Shown piece after piece: positions 63,101 to 64,000 of a DNA stretch of 64,000 nucleotides (positions within the stretch are counted from its first letter, which is position 1; every line of letters starts with the position of its first letter). This stretch comes from JAPUEK01 sp963815355 (GTDB lineage Bacteria; Pseudomonadota; Alphaproteobacteria; Rhodobacterales; Rhodobacteraceae), in NCBI GenBank assembly GCA_963815355.1, contig CAWFGJ010000006.1:434001-498000 (forward strand), written 5' to 3'. The position numbers and the translations under genes are program-made. The notes beneath the pieces were generated by a model. It was given only the letters and a program-made list of their open reading frames with translations, made no database searches and was not told where the DNA came from.

Positions 63101-64000
63101 GCACCCGCGCCGCCCAAGGTGCCGGCAATCGTGCCACCCGACAGGGTCTTGGTCCCGCCGACATTAACCGTGACACCCGACGCGATCTCGCCGACGTTCT
63201 GGCTCAGGTTGCCCGTCACCGTCAGAACCGAATCTCCACCCACCGTGCCGCCGGTCTGGGTCAGCGTGGTGATGGTGTCGTCATCGCGGACATCAAGCAG
63301 ACCGGTCCCCGACACAGCGACAACCGAACCCGCCGCAAAGCCGCCATTCTCCGTGGCCAGAGTGCCGCCCGAAACCGCAAGCTGAGTTGATGCGATGCCC
63401 ACGCCAACCACCAACGCGCCCGACTGCACCGTTGTGGTGCCGGTATAGGTCTTGGCCGCAGTGGTCAGCGTCGCCGTCGCACCGTTCACCAGCAGGTTGC
63501 CCCCGCCGGAAATATCACCCGACAGGTCATAGGTGGCCGAACCCGCCAAAGTCAGCGTCGCGCCCGTTGCAATGTCGGTATCGCCCGTGAAGCCGGTCAG
63601 GTTCTCAACCGTCTCGTTGCCGGTCACATTGAGCTGCCCGGCGCCATCAATGGCATTCGTCCCGGCCAAGGCACCGCCATCCGCCTCAAGCGTGCCCGAC
63701 GCGCCAATATGGATCGCGCTTGATGACACAATCCCCGACCCGGTCACCGCAAGAGTGCCGTCGTTGACCGTGGTCGCACCAGAGAAGGTGTTCAACCCCG
63801 TCAACGTCAGCTTGCCGGTGCCTTCCTTGGTCAGACTGCCCACGCCGGCGCCGTCATAAAACACACCCGAATAGGTGCTGTCAGAGTTGTCGGCACCGGC
63901 GGTAAGCGTGCTGGCCACATAGGCAGCAATCGAACCCGAACCGGCCAAAGAGCCGATCGTTTCTGAGTCTAGCAACCCGAGAAAAGTCCCGCTGTTCAAT
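57163..64000 (-). CDS. Giant autotransporter (type V secretion), N-terminus outside window
   Basis: At least 2,278 residues, open to the window edge. The passenger is built of autotransporter-associated beta-strand repeats (PATR type), with GTGTLTLSGANTYTGATT-like units recurring throughout, consistent with a long beta-helix. The last about 280 residues form the outer-membrane barrel (GYDVGCYDGRFFNGWDGTAG, DRISTDLQLRYESTQFDL) and end in the aromatic residue typical of BamA substrates (LTAQVRLTF). A near-identical 230-residue array lies inside the passenger. It is probably a surface adhesin or aggregation factor; specific function is unknown. A dedicated terminator follows. Confidence 0.93.
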   Translation of the reverse strand, partial: LNSGTFLGLLDSETIGSLAGSGSIAAYVASTLTAGADNSDSTYSGVFYDGAGVGSLTKEGTGKLTLTGLNTFSGATTVNDGTLAVTGSGIVSSSAIHIGASGTLEADGGALAGTNAIDGAGQLNVTGNETVENLTGFTGDTDIATGATLTLAGSATYDLSGDISGGGNLLVNGATATLTTAAKTYTGTTTVQSGALVVGVGIASTQLAVSGGTLATENGGFAAGSVVAVSGTGLLDVRDDDTITTLTQTGGTVGGDSVLTVTGNLSQNVGEIASGVTVNVGGTKTLSGGTIAGTLGGAGATTIQTGTTTVSGTINGNVTVALDGKLRIANSNAISGSITTTGSVISYADLVNEGSAIILNSNSTQLEVLAADVATQSGVISELGGARPLEKIGTGTLTLSGANTYTGATTVSAGTLALSGGAAIADTGAVVVTSPGVLRVDTAETIGSLAGSGGVTLNAALTTGGNDTSTTVSGVISGAGALTKEGTGTMTLSGANTYAGATSVNAGVLNIQNAAALGTTAGSTTVASGAALELQGGITTAEALSLTGTGVGNAGALRSISGTNAVSGAITLAGATRINTDAGQLTLSGGVTGTNTGLTVGGAANTIISSAITTGTGTLTKDGTGTLTLSGANTYTGQTSVNAGILALSGGAAIANTGTVVVTSPGTLQVDAAETIGSLAGSGGVTLNAALTTGGNNGTTTVSGVISGAGALTKEGTGTMTLSGANTYSGGTTINGGILELSGGSALANAGAVVVTSPGVLEVDTAETIGSLAGSGGVTLNAALTTGGNDTSTTVSGVISGAGALTKEGTGTMTLSGANTYAGATSVNAGVLNIQNAAALGTTAGSTTVASGAALELQGGITTAEALSLTGTGVGNAGALRNISGTNAVSGAITLAGATRINTDAGQLTLSGGVTGTNTGLTVGGAANTIISSAITTGTGTLTKDGTGTLTLSGANTYTGQTSVNAGILALSGGAAIANTGAVVVTSPGTLQVDAAETIGSLAGSGGVTLNAALTTGGNDTSTTVSGVITGAGALTKEGTGTMTLSGANTYAGATSVNAGVLNIQNATALGTTAGSTTVASGAALELQGGITTAEALSLTGTGVSNAGALRNISGTNAVSGAITLAGATRINTDAGQLTLSGGVTGTNTGLTVGGAANTNISSAITTGTGTLTKDGTGTLTLSGTNTYTGQTSVNAGILALSGGAAIANSGAVVVTSPGTLQVDAAETIGSLAGSGGVTLNAALTTGGNDTSTTVSGVISGAGALTKEGTGTMTLSGANTYAGATSVNAGVLNIQNAAALGTTAGSTTVASGAALELQGGITTAEALSLTGTGVSNAGALRNISGTNAVSGAITLAGATRINTDAGQLTLSGGVTGTNTGLTVGGAANTIISSAITTGTGTLTKDGAGTLTLSAANTYTGATTVSGGVLSLTGSGSLATASVTINAATKVSTDGGAFVNTMPITNNGELELTGGGDETISEMDGAGTAVLSSGSVLTLNSGTSDFTGVISGQGGLQVAGGITNLTAAQTFTGQANVSGGTLNLTGSGALGTTDVATSGTGALSTDGGALALGTVMSNGGSFTITGGLETVASVSGSGAVALNTGSLTLTSGTSTLSGVISGAGTLTVDGGDVTISGVANTNTGDTNVASGTLTLTGNVGGDANVTGGEMVVNAGTVDGATENNGGTIDIAGGTFTGGLTNTDGTVEAEGTILGNVTNKDQFTVTGDITTGATDVYTNDDAGGIFDIINGSLTGLLSFGNDAGTVNIGSGRTLGATAVSNAIVNESGATIILTSGTISGAFVNRGLVSASGTSAINGSFGNTGTLDLQDGTTGDVVNISGITSGTGIYQLDLNLSTGATDRVNGNGTVIGTVNLQFLTSGGGVVISPVTVMSGVDAGAVFTQTGLPVGGGILYTVARDGAGDLQVLSDVNPGFAGVAAGAALTQSLIGSVVNRPTSPFLSGLAEGESCSHGGYARFTGGVASIDGTTRTASNINPTSISSSFAGLQGGYDVGCYDGRFFNGWDGTAGVMLGYNAGSTQQGIFSDPVDRTLRTSQVNTDFSQSYLGLYLAGSKDRISTDLQLRYESTQFDLSELALEGPEYLVGLDGVSFQTETSTVGSRLSYRVDVNAEKGINFVPTIGFNSSHTTGDTLVLSSGETLEIAAFNTTVGFLGGTLAQTKIHPDGTSAMTTFVSANYYRDFGGERSAVFDPDGAGVQAPVDIGIDSIGGFAEASIGVNYVKILENGPAGAKQLNASVRADARIGESVSDAYSLTAQVRLTF
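59750..62788 (-). repeat. Tandem 690-bp repeat array inside autotransporter passenger
   Basis: Near-identical 690-bp units start at 59750, 60440, 61130 and 62099, with one extra 279-bp part (61820-62098) between the third and fourth. In plus-strand order the parts are A-B-A-B-A-B-B-A-B, where A is about 411 bp and B about 279 bp; the total of 3,039 bp is exactly 4 x 690 + 279. All units keep frame (230 residues). Low divergence points to recent duplication or gene conversion. Confidence 0.88.

Noticed and set aside
1..64000. tRNA, rRNA and insertion sequences
   Set aside because: No tRNA-like cloverleaf, rRNA segment, transposase or terminal inverted repeat pair was recognised by eye; a tRNAscan or Infernal run would be decisive.

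Overview
The window is GC-rich (third codon positions mostly G or C), gene-dense chromosomal DNA that looks like a Rhodobacteraceae alphaproteobacterium (Rhodobacter, Gemmobacter or Tabrizicola type). Reasons: the HDAC-like/xseB/ispA/dxs gene order; a MarR gene overlapping a response-regulator gene like petP-petR of Rhodobacter capsulatus; a 288-residue IlvE; and an intergenic repeat (AAATA[CT]YCCCGCCGGAGGC) that I associate with this family. Genus assignment is inference.

Bases 1-25,000 are mostly housekeeping: the 3' two-thirds of gltB, an isochorismatase-like hydrolase, mtgA, a GST, queG, the divergent ohrR/ohr pair with a readable promoter-operator, ilvE, petP-petR (petR has one apparent frameshift near its start), the HDAC-like/xseB/ispA/dxs isoprenoid operon, a MuiA-like DUF4139 protein, a class III aminotransferase, a TPR protein, asd, two MFS transporters, a GH13 alpha-glucosidase and several small exported proteins.

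Bases 25,144-30,430 hold three peptidoglycan-linked genes: a secreted caspase-like protease with a C-terminal peptidoglycan-binding module, a membrane-anchored protein joining an M23 endopeptidase to a lytic transglycosylase, and a convergent protein with an N-terminal peptidoglycan-binding-like segment and hydrophobic helices.

Bases 30,515-56,934 are a complete-looking type VI secretion system (T6SS) on the minus strand, transcribed tssK-tssL-tssM-tagF-pppA-ppkA, then vgrG-DUF6931-tagH-(33-aa ORF)-tssA, then tssB-tssC-hcp-tssE-tssF-tssG-tssH. It has kinase, phosphatase and FHA genes (threonine-phosphorylation control) and TagF, but no tssJ lipoprotein and no PAAR gene, much like the Agrobacterium tumefaciens system. 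TssL carries its own OmpA peptidoglycan-binding domain. tssH (clpV) is broken by nine single-base indels although all ATPase motifs are intact; undoing the nine gives exactly 899 codons, so sequence error or very recent inactivation is likelier than old decay. A dyad around GAATTC is shared by the tssB and vgrG upstream regions.

Bases 57,163-64,000 are the C-terminal 2,278 residues of a giant autotransporter whose passenger contains a near-identical 690-bp repeat array; its start lies outside the window. The most novel part is probably the peptidoglycan-remodelling and protease trio next to a TssJ-less, phospho-regulated T6SS.
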